Shown: one piece after another, positions 8,096 to 15,983 of the stretch | Layout: the number at the start of each line of letters is the position of its first letter | How positions within the stretch are numbered: position 1 is the stretch's first letter | NCBI RefSeq assembly: GCF_003261635.1 | Contig: NZ_QFXK01000003.1 | Coordinates: 1 to 64,000 of the forward strand | Origin: Kribbella monticola | GTDB taxonomy: Bacteria; Actinomycetota; Actinomycetes; Propionibacteriales; Kribbellaceae | Length of the DNA stretch: 64,000 nucleotides | Reading direction: 5' to 3' | The notes under the pieces: model-generated | What the model saw: the letters and a program-made list of their open reading frames with translations, nothing else | Told to the model about the DNA's origin: nothing | Databases searched by the model: none | Program-made: the position numbers and the translations under genes

Positions 8096-8587
8096 TTATG
8101 TCTGTGGTGTCCCGTGTGCGGCCGGTTCGGTGCCCTCGGGCTCTTTCTCGGCGCGCAGCAACGCGATCTCGGTCTCGAAGTCGTCGGCCGACTCGAACTG
8201 CCGGTAGACGCTGGCGAACCGCAGGTACGCGACTTCGTCCAGCTCCCGCAGCGGTCCGAGGATGGCCAGGCCGACCTCGTGCGCGGGCACTTCCGGCGAG
8301 CCGCCGCCCTTGAGCGCGTCCTCGACCCGCTGCCCCAGCCGGGCCAGCGCGTCGTCGTCCACCGGCCGGCCCTTGCAGGCCTTGCCGACGCCCCTGATCA
8401 CCTTTTCCCGGCTGAACGGCTCGGTCGCGCCGGAGCGCTTCACGACCGTCAGCTGCATCTGCTCGACGGTGGTGAACCGCTTCTCGCAGACCGGGCACTG
8501 CCGGCGCCGGCGGATCGCTCCGCCGTCCTCGGCGACCCGGCTGTCGACGACCCGGGAGTCCACGTGCCGGCAATACGGACAGTGCAT
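8096..8587 (-). CDS. nrdR: Transcriptional repressor NrdR
   Basis: A 163-residue protein with the full NrdR architecture. The N-terminal zinc ribbon is CPYC (residues 3-6) with a second pair in [12 protein letters not shown]. An ATP-cone domain follows ([24 protein letters not shown]). NrdR senses ATP/dATP and represses ribonucleotide reductase genes by binding paired NrdR boxes. Such a pair is visible about 100-145 bp upstream of its own start, and nrdJ follows on the same strand, so it should autoregulate and control nrdJ. The C-terminal tail, rich in Glu and Pro, is unremarkable. The start is the usual M-H/K-CP. Confidence 0.96.
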   Translation of the reverse strand: MHCPYCRHVDSRVVDSRVAEDGGAIRRRRQCPVCEKRFTTVEQMQLTVVKRSGATEPFSREKVIRGVGKACKGRPVDDDALARLGQRVEDALKGGGSPEVPAHEVGLAILGPLRELDEVAYLRFASVYRQFESADDFETEIALLRAEKEPEGTEPAAHGTPQT

Positions 8588-8684
8588 GTCGGATCACTCC
8601 TCCCGAGCGGCTCCACCGCCCTTCGCAGGGGTGGACCTGTGGATCGAACTGGGGACAACTTGTGCATGACCTGTGAGTAACCAA

Positions 8685-8731
8685 CCACTACCTGTGGAGA
8701 ACTACAGGCGTGTAACTACTACATCTAGGGA
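8685..8731 (-). promoter_or_regulatory. Pair of NrdR boxes (operator of nrdR-nrdJ)
   Basis: Two imperfect palindromes, CCACTACCTGTGGAGA (8685-8700) and CTACTACATCTAGGGA (8716-8731), both fit the NrdR consensus acaCwAtATaTwGtgt at most core positions. Their offset is exactly 31 bp, three helical turns, the spacing characteristic of NrdR operators. They lie upstream of nrdR. The nucleoside hydrolase gene on the other strand begins at 8924 and might also be affected. The remainder of 8588-8923 shows no gene. Confidence 0.72.
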
Positions 8732-8923
8732 TGCTACGTCCCGCCTCCGACAGTTTGCAAGAACGCCCGAATCCCGCGCGCGTCTCCTTGTTCCAACACT
8801 CGCGCGACCTCATGTACTCCCGCGTGGCGCCGTCCCGACGGCCCTTTCGAGGCGCAAACTATGCGCGCCCGGCAGGCCCTGGCCGGGTCCGTCGAGGCCT
8901 GGTGGATGGGTGAGGATGTGGGT

Positions 8924-9874
8924 ATGAAACCGGTCATCCTCGACGTCGACACGGGGCTCGACGACGCCTGTGCGCTGCTGCTTGCCGCCCGCCATCCGGA
9001 CCTCGACCTGCGAGCCGTGACCTGCGTCGGCGGCAACGTCGGCCTGGACGAGGTCGTCATCAACACGCTCACCGTCCTGGAAGCAGCCGGCCGCCCCGAC
9101 GTCCCAGTAGCTCGCGGAGCCGCACTGCCGCTGCTGCAACCGGTTCGGGCCGCCCCGCACGTCCACGGCGTCGACGGACTCGGCAACCTCGACTGGCCCC
9201 GCTCAACCCGTACTACGGATCCGCGGCACGCCGTGGAGCTTCTGCGCGACGTGCTGCTCGAGGCCGCTCGGAGCGGCGAGCGGGTGACGCTGATCCCGCT
9301 GGCTCCGATGACCAACATCGCGCTGCTGCTCAGGACGTACCCGGAAGCAGCGGCGGGACTCGCCGAGATCGTCTTCATGGGCGGCGCCGCCGGGATCGGC
9401 AATGCGACGGCCTCGGCGGAGTTCAACATCTGGACCGACCCCGAGGCGGCCGCGATCGTGCTGGCCGCGGCGGGCGAACTCGGCGTACCGGTCACGATGT
9501 ACGGGCTCGACGTGTTCTACGACGTGCTGATCACGCTCGATGAGGCGCGCGAATTGAAGGGTTCTGCGTCGGCCGACCTCGCTCGGGCCCTTATCGAGAA
9601 GCGGAGCGAGCTGTACGGCGCGGACGGAGCAAGCATCGGGGACGGCGGAGCGGTGTGCGCGGTGATCGATCCGGACGGCCTCACCACGCAGGCGTTCCCG
9701 CTACGGGTCGAGCTGTCGGGAAGCTGGTCGCGCGGCCGGACCATCGTCGACACGCGCGACTGGTCGAAAGACCTCAGCAGCGACCCACACGGCGCCGCAC
9801 CGACCGTGGTCCAGGTCGCAACCGCAGTCGACGCCCGCCGCTACGCCGACCTCTGGCTCCAAACCGTGAACTGA
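8924..9874 (+). CDS. Inosine-uridine preferring nucleoside hydrolase family protein
   Basis: A 316-residue IUNH-family protein that hydrolyses the N-glycosidic bond of nucleosides to release base and ribose. The family hallmark is at the N-terminus: ILDVDTGLDDACALLLA, supplying the aspartate cluster that binds calcium. Other signature segments are PMTNIALLL, FMGGAAGIGNATASAEFN and the INT region (VVINTLTVLEAAG). The ATG was chosen because the DTGLDDA motif normally falls within the first 15 residues and GAGG precedes it. It lies back to back with nrdR, so a link to nucleotide salvage is plausible but not shown. Confidence 0.9.
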   Translation: MKPVILDVDTGLDDACALLLAARHPDLDLRAVTCVGGNVGLDEVVINTLTVLEAAGRPDVPVARGAALPLLQPVRAAPHVHGVDGLGNLDWPRSTRTTDPRHAVELLRDVLLEAARSGERVTLIPLAPMTNIALLLRTYPEAAAGLAEIVFMGGAAGIGNATASAEFNIWTDPEAAAIVLAAAGELGVPVTMYGLDVFYDVLITLDEARELKGSASADLARALIEKRSELYGADGASIGDGGAVCAVIDPDGLTTQAFPLRVELSGSWSRGRTIVDTRDWSKDLSSDPHGAAPTVVQVATAVDARRYADLWLQTVN

Positions 9875-10048
9875 CGCCGCCGCAACTCCACGACCCCTGG
9901 GCCGACGCCGCACGCGCCCGCGGACCCTTGAGCTGAGCTGACGCCGCCGGAGCCTGTGAACCCGTGAGCCGGCGGCGGCTGCGGATCGTGGGTGCGTGTC
10001 CGGAAACGGTCAGGTGGGTTGTTCGGTGTGAGGCGCGCATGATTGGGT

Positions 10049-10062
10049 GGTAAGCGTTTGCC
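10049..10062 (+). promoter_or_regulatory. LacI-type operator upstream of the Gfo/Idh/MocA gene
   Basis: GGTAAGCGTTTGCC is a near-perfect palindrome with the central CG typical of LacI/GalR-family operators. It lies about 20 bp before the GTG start of the dehydrogenase gene. A sister site, GGTAAACGCTTGCC, lies at 57348-57361 in front of the sugar ABC transporter; the two differ only at one symmetric pair of positions. Confidence 0.6.
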
Positions 10063-10081
10063 GTCTGCTCAGGGAGCGCTT

Positions 10082-11410
10082 GTGGCTATTGCGACCGAAG
10101 CCCGCCGTCGTTATGCCGTGGTCGGATTGGGGGCCCGGGCGCAGACCTTTGTCGACGCATTGGCCGGCCCGTACGCCGATCGCGCGGAACTCGCCGGATT
10201 CTGCGACGTGAACCAGACCCGGATGGCCGTCCACAACCGGCGGCTGGCCGAGAAATTCGGGCACGCAAGCGTTCCGCAGTACGGGGCCGGTGATTTCGAT
10301 CGGATGCTCAAGGAACAGCAGGTCGATGTCGTCGTGGTGACGTCGATGGATCGCACCCACGACGAGTACATCGTGAGCGCGCTCGAGGCGGGGCTGGACG
10401 TCGTCACGGAGAAGCCGATGACAATGGATCCGGCGCGTTGCCGGCGCATTCTCGACGCGGCGGAGAAAGCGGCCGGATCGGTGCGGGTGGCGTTCAACTA
10501 TCGCTACAACCCGGTGCACGAGAAGGTCCGCGAAGTGCTTCAGTCGGGCGTCATCGGTGAAATCGGTTCGGTGCACTTCGAATGGCTGCTCGATGTCCGG
10601 CACGGCGCCGACTACTTCCGTCGCTGGCATCGGGAGAAGTCCAACGCGGGCGGTTTGATGGTGCACAAGGCGACGCATCACTTCGACCTGGTGAACTGGT
10701 GGATCGATTCCGAGCCGGTGAAGGTCTTTGCCGATGGCAAGTTGTTCTTCTACGGCGCCGAGAACGGGCGGCGGCGCGGGCTGGCTCGCGAGTACGAGCG
10801 GGCCGATGGATCACCGGCGGCCGCGGACGATCCGTTCGCGATCAAGCTGGCGGCGAACGACGTACTGCGGGAGTTGTATCTCGAGGCGGAGCACGAGGAC
10901 GGGTATCACCGGGATCAGAACGTGTTCGGCGACGGGATCACGATCGAGGACGACATGGCGGTGCTGGTCCGTTATGCCTCGGGGGCTTCGCTGAGCTACC
11001 ACCTCACGGCGTACTCACCGTGGGAGGGCTACCGGATCGGCTTCAATGGGAGCGCGGGACGGCTGGAGTTGCTCGTGCGGGAGAACACTTTCGCTACTCC
11101 CCCTGAAGAGCAGCAGCATGCGACGGCGGTGCAGCACGGGGATGCGGCGCCGGGTGAGACCGAGGCGCTGCTGACACTGCACCCACTCTGGAAGCCGCCG
11201 CAGACGCTGCTGCATCACGAGCTGGGCCAGGGTCACGGCGGCGGAGACGCGCGACTGCTGGAGTCGCTCTTCGGCTCCCCCGGCGAGGATCCGCTCGGCC
11301 GCAGCGCCGACCACCACGACGGCGCGCGCTCCCTCCTGGTCGGCCTCGCAGCCAACCGCTCCTTCGAAACCGGCCAAGCAGTCGAGGTATCAACCCTGCT
11401 CAACAACTAA
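10082..11410 (+). CDS. Gfo/Idh/MocA family oxidoreductase
   Basis: A 442-residue NAD(P)-dependent dehydrogenase of the glucose-fructose oxidoreductase/inositol dehydrogenase family. The Rossmann fold is at the N-terminus (AVVGLGARAQTFVDAL). The family signature EKPM (in VVTEKPMTMD) is followed by FNYRYNPVHEKVRE. The C-terminal sheet domain has HKATHHFDLVNWW, with the catalytic-type histidines. The likely substrate is a sugar or polyol; none can be named. The GTG start has CAGGGAGCGCTT in front of it. A LacI-type operator just upstream suggests sugar-dependent control. The family usually has 330-430 residues, so this is slightly long, mainly through loops in the C-terminal half. Confidence 0.9.
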   Translation: MAIATEARRRYAVVGLGARAQTFVDALAGPYADRAELAGFCDVNQTRMAVHNRRLAEKFGHASVPQYGAGDFDRMLKEQQVDVVVVTSMDRTHDEYIVSALEAGLDVVTEKPMTMDPARCRRILDAAEKAAGSVRVAFNYRYNPVHEKVREVLQSGVIGEIGSVHFEWLLDVRHGADYFRRWHREKSNAGGLMVHKATHHFDLVNWWIDSEPVKVFADGKLFFYGAENGRRRGLAREYERADGSPAAADDPFAIKLAANDVLRELYLEAEHEDGYHRDQNVFGDGITIEDDMAVLVRYASGASLSYHLTAYSPWEGYRIGFNGSAGRLELLVRENTFATPPEEQQHATAVQHGDAAPGETEALLTLHPLWKPPQTLLHHELGQGHGGGDARLLESLFGSPGEDPLGRSADHHDGARSLLVGLAANRSFETGQAVEVSTLLNN

Positions 11411-11494
11411 CCAACCGCCAGACACCCGGTCGACCAGCAGACAGGCACCAGAGGCGGCACCGGGGCACAGAACTACAACCAGCCTGGCGCGGAG

Positions 11495-11924
11495 CGCGGT
11501 CGCCGAGCCCTGTGGGCGCGCCAGGTGATCGAGCGCGATGGTCGAGCCAGGTGGTCGAGTCAGGTGATCGGGCGCGGCGGTCGAGCCAACTGGTCGAGCG
11601 CGGCGGTCGAGCCAGGTGATCGAGCGCGGCGGTCGAGCCAGGTGATCGGGCGCGCCGGCCGAGCCAGATGGTCGAGCAAGGGAGTCGAGCGCGGTGGTCG
11701 AGCGCGGTGGTCGAGCCAGGTGATCGGGCGCGGCGGCCGAGCCCGGTGGTCGAGCGCGATCGCCGAGCAAGGTGGTCGACCGCGATGGTCGGACCAGGTA
11801 ATCGAGCGCGGGCGGTCGAGCCAGCTGGTCGAGCCAGGTGATCGGGTGCGGCGGCCGAGCCCGGTGGTCGAGCGCGGTGGTCGAGCCAGGTGGGCGAGCG
11901 CGGTGGCTGAGCGACGTGGTCGAG
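11495..11924. repeat. 13-bp minisatellite, about 33 tandem units
   Basis: The stretch consists almost entirely of 13-bp units alternating between two types, CGCGGYGGTCGAG and CCAGGTGATCGGG/CCAGGTGGTCGAG, with one 14-bp unit. Since 13 is not a multiple of 3, every frame reads a repeated 13-residue pattern. Open frames on both strands here are therefore by-products and were not called. The flanks 11411-11494 and 11925-11968 hold no gene. Confidence 0.9.
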
Positions 11925-11968
11925 TGGGGTGGAGGCCTGGCGAGGAGGCTTTGCGGGTCGGTGGTGGG

Positions 11969-12445
11969 TTAGCGGACGGGGACCTGGAGGGTTTGGCCGG
12001 GGGTTAGGTCGGCGGGGGTGCGGAGGTTGTTCAGGGTGGCGATCTGCTCGACGACGGTCGCGGGGTTGTCGGTCGGGTTGGTTTCCTGCGCGATCGACCA
12101 GAGGGACTGGCCGGCGCCGACCTGGACCGAGATGGTGTGGGTGAACTGCGGGGCCGGGTCGAGAACACCGGCGACGCGCAGGCCCAGTACGGCGATGGCG
12201 GCGCCGAAGACCAGCACCGAGACGGTGGTGAGCAGCATCCGGCCGCGTCTGGTCAGACGCAGTACCGGCGGCTCGATCTCGGCGAGCTGGTGGTGCCGGC
12301 CGAGGTCGTCACCGGAACAGGCACGAACGGGCAGGCGCTCGGTCGTCGTCCCCGCGATGCGGCGGCGCCTGGTCGGGCGGTTGCCGTCCACCTCGGGCAC
12401 GGTTGTCACCTGAGTCGCGCCTGCTGCCAGGGCCGCTGTACTCAT
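11969..12445 (-). CDS. LysM-domain membrane protein next to lexA (probable SOS-induced division inhibitor)
   Basis: A 158-residue protein with a cytoplasmic N-terminus of about 70 residues, one transmembrane helix (LLTTVSVLVFGAAIAVLGL) and an extracytoplasmic LysM domain. The domain runs from HTISVQVGAGQSLWSIAQE through to LTPGQTLQVPV at the C-terminus. LysM binds peptidoglycan. Placement and architecture match the SOS-induced YneA/ChiZ-type proteins, which lie beside lexA in Bacillus and Mycobacterium and delay division after DNA damage. Two LexA boxes lie about 150-180 bp upstream. CTGGAGGATCCG precedes the ATG. The SOS role is inferred from context. Confidence 0.85.
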   Translation of the reverse strand: MSTAALAAGATQVTTVPEVDGNRPTRRRRIAGTTTERLPVRACSGDDLGRHHQLAEIEPPVLRLTRRGRMLLTTVSVLVFGAAIAVLGLRVAGVLDPAPQFTHTISVQVGAGQSLWSIAQETNPTDNPATVVEQIATLNNLRTPADLTPGQTLQVPVR

Positions 12446-12596
12446 CGGATCCTCCAGACCTTCGTTCAGACCTCGTCCTGCGGTGTCGATCTCTGTCTAT
12501 CGGCCGCCGCCGACAGTTTTCGTCGAGCGACCCCATCGGTCCCCTCGAACGGACCACCCGGCGAACTCACCGGCGAGCCGTTCCGGCACCCGGACC

Positions 12597-12626
12597 CGAA
12601 CACCTGTTCGATCGAACGCCTGTACG
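12597..12626 (-). promoter_or_regulatory. Two LexA (SOS) boxes upstream of the LysM gene
   Basis: CGAACACCTGTTCG (12597-12610) is a perfect actinobacterial SOS box (GAAC-N4-GTTC). CGAACGCCTGTACG (12613-12626) is a second box with one mismatch, set 16 bp away. They lie on the side of the intergenic region nearer the minus-strand LysM gene. Confidence 0.85.
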
Positions 12627-12730
12627 AATGATTAACCGAACCGCGCCCGGGACGCAACCATTTCCAACCACGACACGCCGTGGATATTCCCGCCACCCGA
12701 GCCGACGAACAGGCTCTATAACCTGACACA

Positions 12731-12798
12731 CGAACAAACGTGCGAACCGACACGCCTTCGAACAGATGTTTGAAGAATCTCAGGATTCGGTCTACGGT
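12731..12798 (+). promoter_or_regulatory. lexA promoter with two LexA boxes
   Basis: CGAACAAACGTGCG (12731-12744) and CGAACAGATGTTTG (12759-12772) are LexA-box-like sites 28 bp apart. The second overlaps a candidate -35 hexamer TTGAAG (12770-12775), followed after 17 bp by TACGGT (12793-12798), a good -10. LexA bound there would block RNA polymerase, giving standard autoregulation. The rest of 12446-12865 is non-coding leader. Confidence 0.75.
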
Positions 12799-12865
12799 CT
12801 TCTCAGTCGTTGAAAGCTTGGCCGGGGGTGCGACTGCCGGCCTGATCCGAGGGAGTTGCCAGCCG

Positions 12866-13642
12866 ATGGCCAGGACGCCGAGCGGTTCCAGCAAGGACGG
12901 ACGCCTGAGCGCGGAGGCCACCGGGCCGACCGTGTCCGAGCTGCCCGACGGTCCGGCGGACGCCACCGGTCTCACCCCGAGGCAGCGGCGCGTGCTGGAC
13001 GTCATCCGCGATTCGGTCGACAGCCGTGGCTACCCGCCCTCGATGCGGGAGATCGGCGAGCGGGTCGGGCTGACCAGCTCCTCGTCGGTGTCGCACCAGC
13101 TCCGCGTCCTGGAGCAGAAGGGCCTGCTCCGCCGCGACCCGAACCGGCCGCGCGCGATCGAGGTCCGCTATCCGGGCGAGGTCGCGGACGCCGCGGCGCG
13201 CCGCGGATCGGTCGGCTCGGTGCGACAGACGGCGTACGACGAGACCGGGGCCGGCGACGCGCACCCGGACGCGGCGTACGTGCCGGTGCTGGGCCGGATC
13301 GCCGCCGGTGGGCCGATCCTGGCCGAGCAGGAGGTCGAGGAGATCTTCCCGTTGCCCAGGGCAATGGTTGGCGAGGGCACCTTGTTCATGCTGCGGGTCA
13401 AGGGTGAATCGATGATCGAGGCGGCGATCTGCGACGGCGACTGGGTCGTGGTCCGCCAGCAGCCGAACGCGGAGAACGGTGACATCGTCGCGGCGATGAT
13501 CGACGGCGAGGCGACGGTGAAGACGTTCAAGAAGACCAAGAGCGAGATCCTGCTGCTTCCGCACAACCCGGCTTTCTCGCCGATCGACGGCAAGGACGCG
13601 ACCATCCTCGGCAAGGTCGTAACCGTTCTGCGGCGTGTCTGA
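12866..13642 (+). CDS. lexA: SOS repressor LexA
   Basis: A 258-residue LexA. The winged helix-turn-helix occupies roughly residues 36-102 ([30 protein letters not shown]). The S24 peptidase domain follows: self-cleavage site Ala147-Gly148 (VLGRIAAGG), nucleophile Ser182 in [11 protein letters not shown], and the general-base Lys219 in ATVKTF. RecA-stimulated autocleavage derepresses SOS genes. The ATG at 12866 is preceded by GAGGGAG. A longer frame upstream overlaps the promoter and LexA boxes and is rejected. The linker between the domains is longer than in E. coli, as is usual in actinobacteria. It diverges from the LysM gene. Confidence 0.97.
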   Translation: MARTPSGSSKDGRLSAEATGPTVSELPDGPADATGLTPRQRRVLDVIRDSVDSRGYPPSMREIGERVGLTSSSSVSHQLRVLEQKGLLRRDPNRPRAIEVRYPGEVADAAARRGSVGSVRQTAYDETGAGDAHPDAAYVPVLGRIAAGGPILAEQEVEEIFPLPRAMVGEGTLFMLRVKGESMIEAAICDGDWVVVRQQPNAENGDIVAAMIDGEATVKTFKKTKSEILLLPHNPAFSPIDGKDATILGKVVTVLRRV

Positions 13643-13690
13643 CATCTCAGACGGCGAGCGGAGTCAGCGCGGACATGTCAGGATTGAGAT

Positions 13691-14203
13691 ATGACGACTG
13701 TCTATGACTTCAGTGCCACCCGGATCGAAGGCAATGAACAGTCTCTTGCCGACTTCCGTGACCAGGTGCTCCTGGTGGTGAATACGGCCTCGCAATGCAG
13801 CCAGACCCCGCAGTACTCCGGCCTGCAGAAGCTGTACAAGACGTATCGCAAGCAGGGTTTTTCCGTGCTCGGATTCCCCTGCGACCAGTTCGGCCACCAG
13901 GAGCCCGGCGACGAGAACGAGATCGCGAACTTCTGTTCGACGATCTATCACGTGTCCTTCCCGATGTTCGCCAAGATCGACGTGAACGGGTCGAAGACAC
14001 TGCCGCTGTACAACTGGCTCAAGCGGGAGCAAGGTGGGCTGCTCGGCGGGCGGATCAAGTGGAACTTCACCAAGTTCCTGATCGCCCGCGACGGCAGCGT
14101 CATCGGCCGCTACGCCCCGACCCACACGCCGGAGAAGCTCGCCGACAAGATCGAGGCGGCGCTCGCCGTACCGGCCCCGAGCCGGCGCGAATCAAGCGAC
14201 TGA
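13691..14203 (+). CDS. Glutathione peroxidase family protein (probably thioredoxin-dependent)
   Basis: A 170-residue thiol peroxidase with the GPx signatures: NTASQC at the peroxidatic cysteine (about residue 37), GFPCDQFGHQEPG with the candidate resolving cysteine, and WNFTKFLIARDG. The peroxidatic residue is Cys, not selenocysteine. Actinobacteria largely lack glutathione, so thioredoxin or mycothiol is the likelier reductant (family knowledge). It detoxifies hydroperoxides in the cytoplasm. It begins 48 bp after lexA and might be co-transcribed, but no LexA box lies immediately upstream of it. Confidence 0.9.
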   Translation: MTTVYDFSATRIEGNEQSLADFRDQVLLVVNTASQCSQTPQYSGLQKLYKTYRKQGFSVLGFPCDQFGHQEPGDENEIANFCSTIYHVSFPMFAKIDVNGSKTLPLYNWLKREQGGLLGGRIKWNFTKFLIARDGSVIGRYAPTHTPEKLADKIEAALAVPAPSRRESSD

Positions 14204-14210
14204 TCCCCCA

Positions 14211-14240
14211 CAGGGTGGAATCGATACCCGGTCCACCCTG
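14211..14240 (+). terminator. Hairpin terminator after the peroxidase gene
   Basis: Inverted repeat CAGGGTGGA / TCCACCCTG with a 12-nt loop, 8 bp after the stop codon. Confidence 0.5.
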
Positions 14241-14329
14241 GTCAGTACTCGTCGCGCGGGAGAACGAAGGCGGATCGTGCCCAGATCGTTCGCCCGACGC
14301 GTGCTGAAGGACATCGGCGGGCTCGCGGA

Positions 14330-14929
14330 TCAGGTTGCGGGTGTTCCGAGGTGATCGCCTCGCAGGCCCACGCAGTCCATGGCCCAGAAGGTGTCGGAGT
14401 ATACGAAGGTGCCGGTCATCCAGTCCTCGTACGAGGAGAGCTTGGCGACCTGGAAAGCACCGGGCGGGTAGCGCAAGGTCGGCGGACGAAAGCCGGCCGC
14501 TGTCGCGTCGATGAACCCGCGCTTGCCGTAGTACTGCGGTGAACCCTCCAGGAACACCAGAGGAATGCCGCGACGGTCGGCCTCCGCGAGAGCGTGCGCC
14601 ACGAGCCGGGTGCCGATTCCCCTGCCCTGGTACTCCGGGAGGACACCCAAGGGCGACAGCGTGACCACGTCGACGAGTCGAGGCAAAGCATCCAAGCGGC
14701 AACCGCTGAGCATCACGTGCCCGACCACTGTGTCATCGACGGTCGCGACCCACGACAACGGCGCAAGCGACGCCGGAGCCACACGCAAGGCGTCAACCAG
14801 GTCCGGAACCCGTTCCCCGTCCCCGAACGCGCGCGCCTGAACCTCCCGCACAACTCCATGATCCCCAGCGCGCTCTTCCCGGATCACCGGCTCGAATTGT
14901 CCGTCTTCAAGGTCGCCACTTTCCGTCAT
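14330..14929 (-). CDS. GNAT family N-acetyltransferase
   Basis: A 199-residue GNAT protein. The acetyl-CoA-binding motif A is clear: LSPLGVLPEYQGRGIGTRLVAHAL, followed by LVFLEGSPQYYGKRGF. The first half has the usual strand-helix pattern (VIREERAGDHGVVREVQARAF). It resembles the widespread YhbS-like group, whose substrates are mostly unknown. It is convergent with the peroxidase gene and appears monocistronic. The start codon is ATG and the length is typical for the group. Confidence 0.88.
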   Translation of the reverse strand: MTESGDLEDGQFEPVIREERAGDHGVVREVQARAFGDGERVPDLVDALRVAPASLAPLSWVATVDDTVVGHVMLSGCRLDALPRLVDVVTLSPLGVLPEYQGRGIGTRLVAHALAEADRRGIPLVFLEGSPQYYGKRGFIDATAAGFRPPTLRYPPGAFQVAKLSSYEDWMTGTFVYSDTFWAMDCVGLRGDHLGTPAT

Positions 14930-14990
14930 CGCGCCAGGCTAGTAGCCCGTCCGTCATTGACGAACTGCTTATTTGTAGGCGTAGGACGTT

Positions 14991-15956
14991 TCAGCGGGTT
15001 ACCGATTCGGGGTCTATGTCCAGGCGGAGGCCTCGCCAGACGGGGTGGCGGAGGCGGCCGTCGGCGGCCCAGCCGGAGTAGGTGACTTCGGCGACCAGGA
15101 GGGGGTCGAGCCAGTGGGCGGCGCGGCGGTCCGAGGTGGGGACCGACGAGACGTCGAAGGGTGGGGTGTCGATCTCGAGGGCGGCGAGTTCGGCGCTGAG
15201 GATTTCGAGCATGGCGAAGTCGAGCCCGGAGCCGACCTTGCCGATCAGAACGAGGTCGTCGCCGTCGTAGGCGCCGCAGTACAGGGAGCCGATCTTGCCC
15301 TCGCGGTTCCCCTCCCCCGGATGCCAGCCGCACAGGATGACGTCCCGGGTGAGGACGGGTTTCACCTTCACCCAGTCCGCGCTGCGTTTGCCCGGCAGGT
15401 ACCGCGACTTGCGCCGCTTGGCGACCACGCCTTCGAGGCCGGTGGAGGCCGACAGTTCGAGCGCCTCCTCGCCGTCGGCGTAGCTCTGCGGGACTTCCCA
15501 GAACGGATCGGACAACTCCAGCGACTCGAGCAACCTGCGGCGCTCGTCGTACGTTGCCTCTAGCAACGACTGGCCGTCGAACCGCAGTACGTCGAACACC
15601 CGCACCGACACCGGCACCTGCTTGATCAGCTGCGCCAGCTGACGTGGATCGCGAACGTGCATCCGACGCTGCAGCAATCCGAACGACGGCGCCCCGTTCT
15701 CGTCCAGCGTGACGATCTCACCATCCAGTACTGCGGGCAGCCGCAACCCGGTGTCGCCGGCCAGCCCGACCAGCTCCGGATACCCCGCGGACACGTCGCG
15801 ACTGTTGCGGGACCACAGCCGGCAACCGTCCTCGTCGACCTCGGCGATGACCCGGATGCCGTCCCACTTCATCTCGTACGACCAGCCGGGGCCGGTCGGC
15901 ATCGGTCCGAGTGCCGCCATCATCGGCAGCACCGGCGGACCACCGGCCGGACTCAA
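14991..15956 (-). CDS. ATP-dependent DNA ligase (LigD-type ligase domain)
   Basis: A 321-residue ligase of the NHEJ group. The nucleotidyl-transfer motif is EMKWDGIR, with the adenylated Lys30. Further motifs are LDGEIV (motif III region), EGVVAKRRKSRYLPGKRSADWVKVK (motifs IV-V) and an OB-fold C-terminus ending in HPVWRGLRLD. It consists of the ligase domain alone, without polymerase or nuclease domains; no Ku gene lies nearby. The probable start is TTG behind GGGGGATCCG, 27 bp after the dinG stop, suggesting co-transcription with dinG. An internal ATG-ATG a few codons in is an alternative. Confidence 0.9.
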   Translation of the reverse strand: MSPAGGPPVLPMMAALGPMPTGPGWSYEMKWDGIRVIAEVDEDGCRLWSRNSRDVSAGYPELVGLAGDTGLRLPAVLDGEIVTLDENGAPSFGLLQRRMHVRDPRQLAQLIKQVPVSVRVFDVLRFDGQSLLEATYDERRRLLESLELSDPFWEVPQSYADGEEALELSASTGLEGVVAKRRKSRYLPGKRSADWVKVKPVLTRDVILCGWHPGEGNREGKIGSLYCGAYDGDDLVLIGKVGSGLDFAMLEILSAELAALEIDTPPFDVSSVPTSDRRAAHWLDPLLVAEVTYSGWAADGRLRHPVWRGLRLDIDPESVTR

Positions 15957-15983
15957 CGGATCCCCCGGGCAGGACTCATCGGC

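Noticed and set aside
11495-11924. CRISPR array
   Set aside because: Units are contiguous 13-mers without unique spacers, and there are no cas genes.
11525-12007. Open frames in both directions through the 13-bp repeats
   Set aside because: They encode only the repeat translated in different frames (RARWSSQVIGRGG-type), with no ribosome binding site.
12740-12865. N-terminal extension of LexA
   Set aside because: The extension would cover the lexA -10 region and leader, and the real start has a ribosome binding site at 12866.
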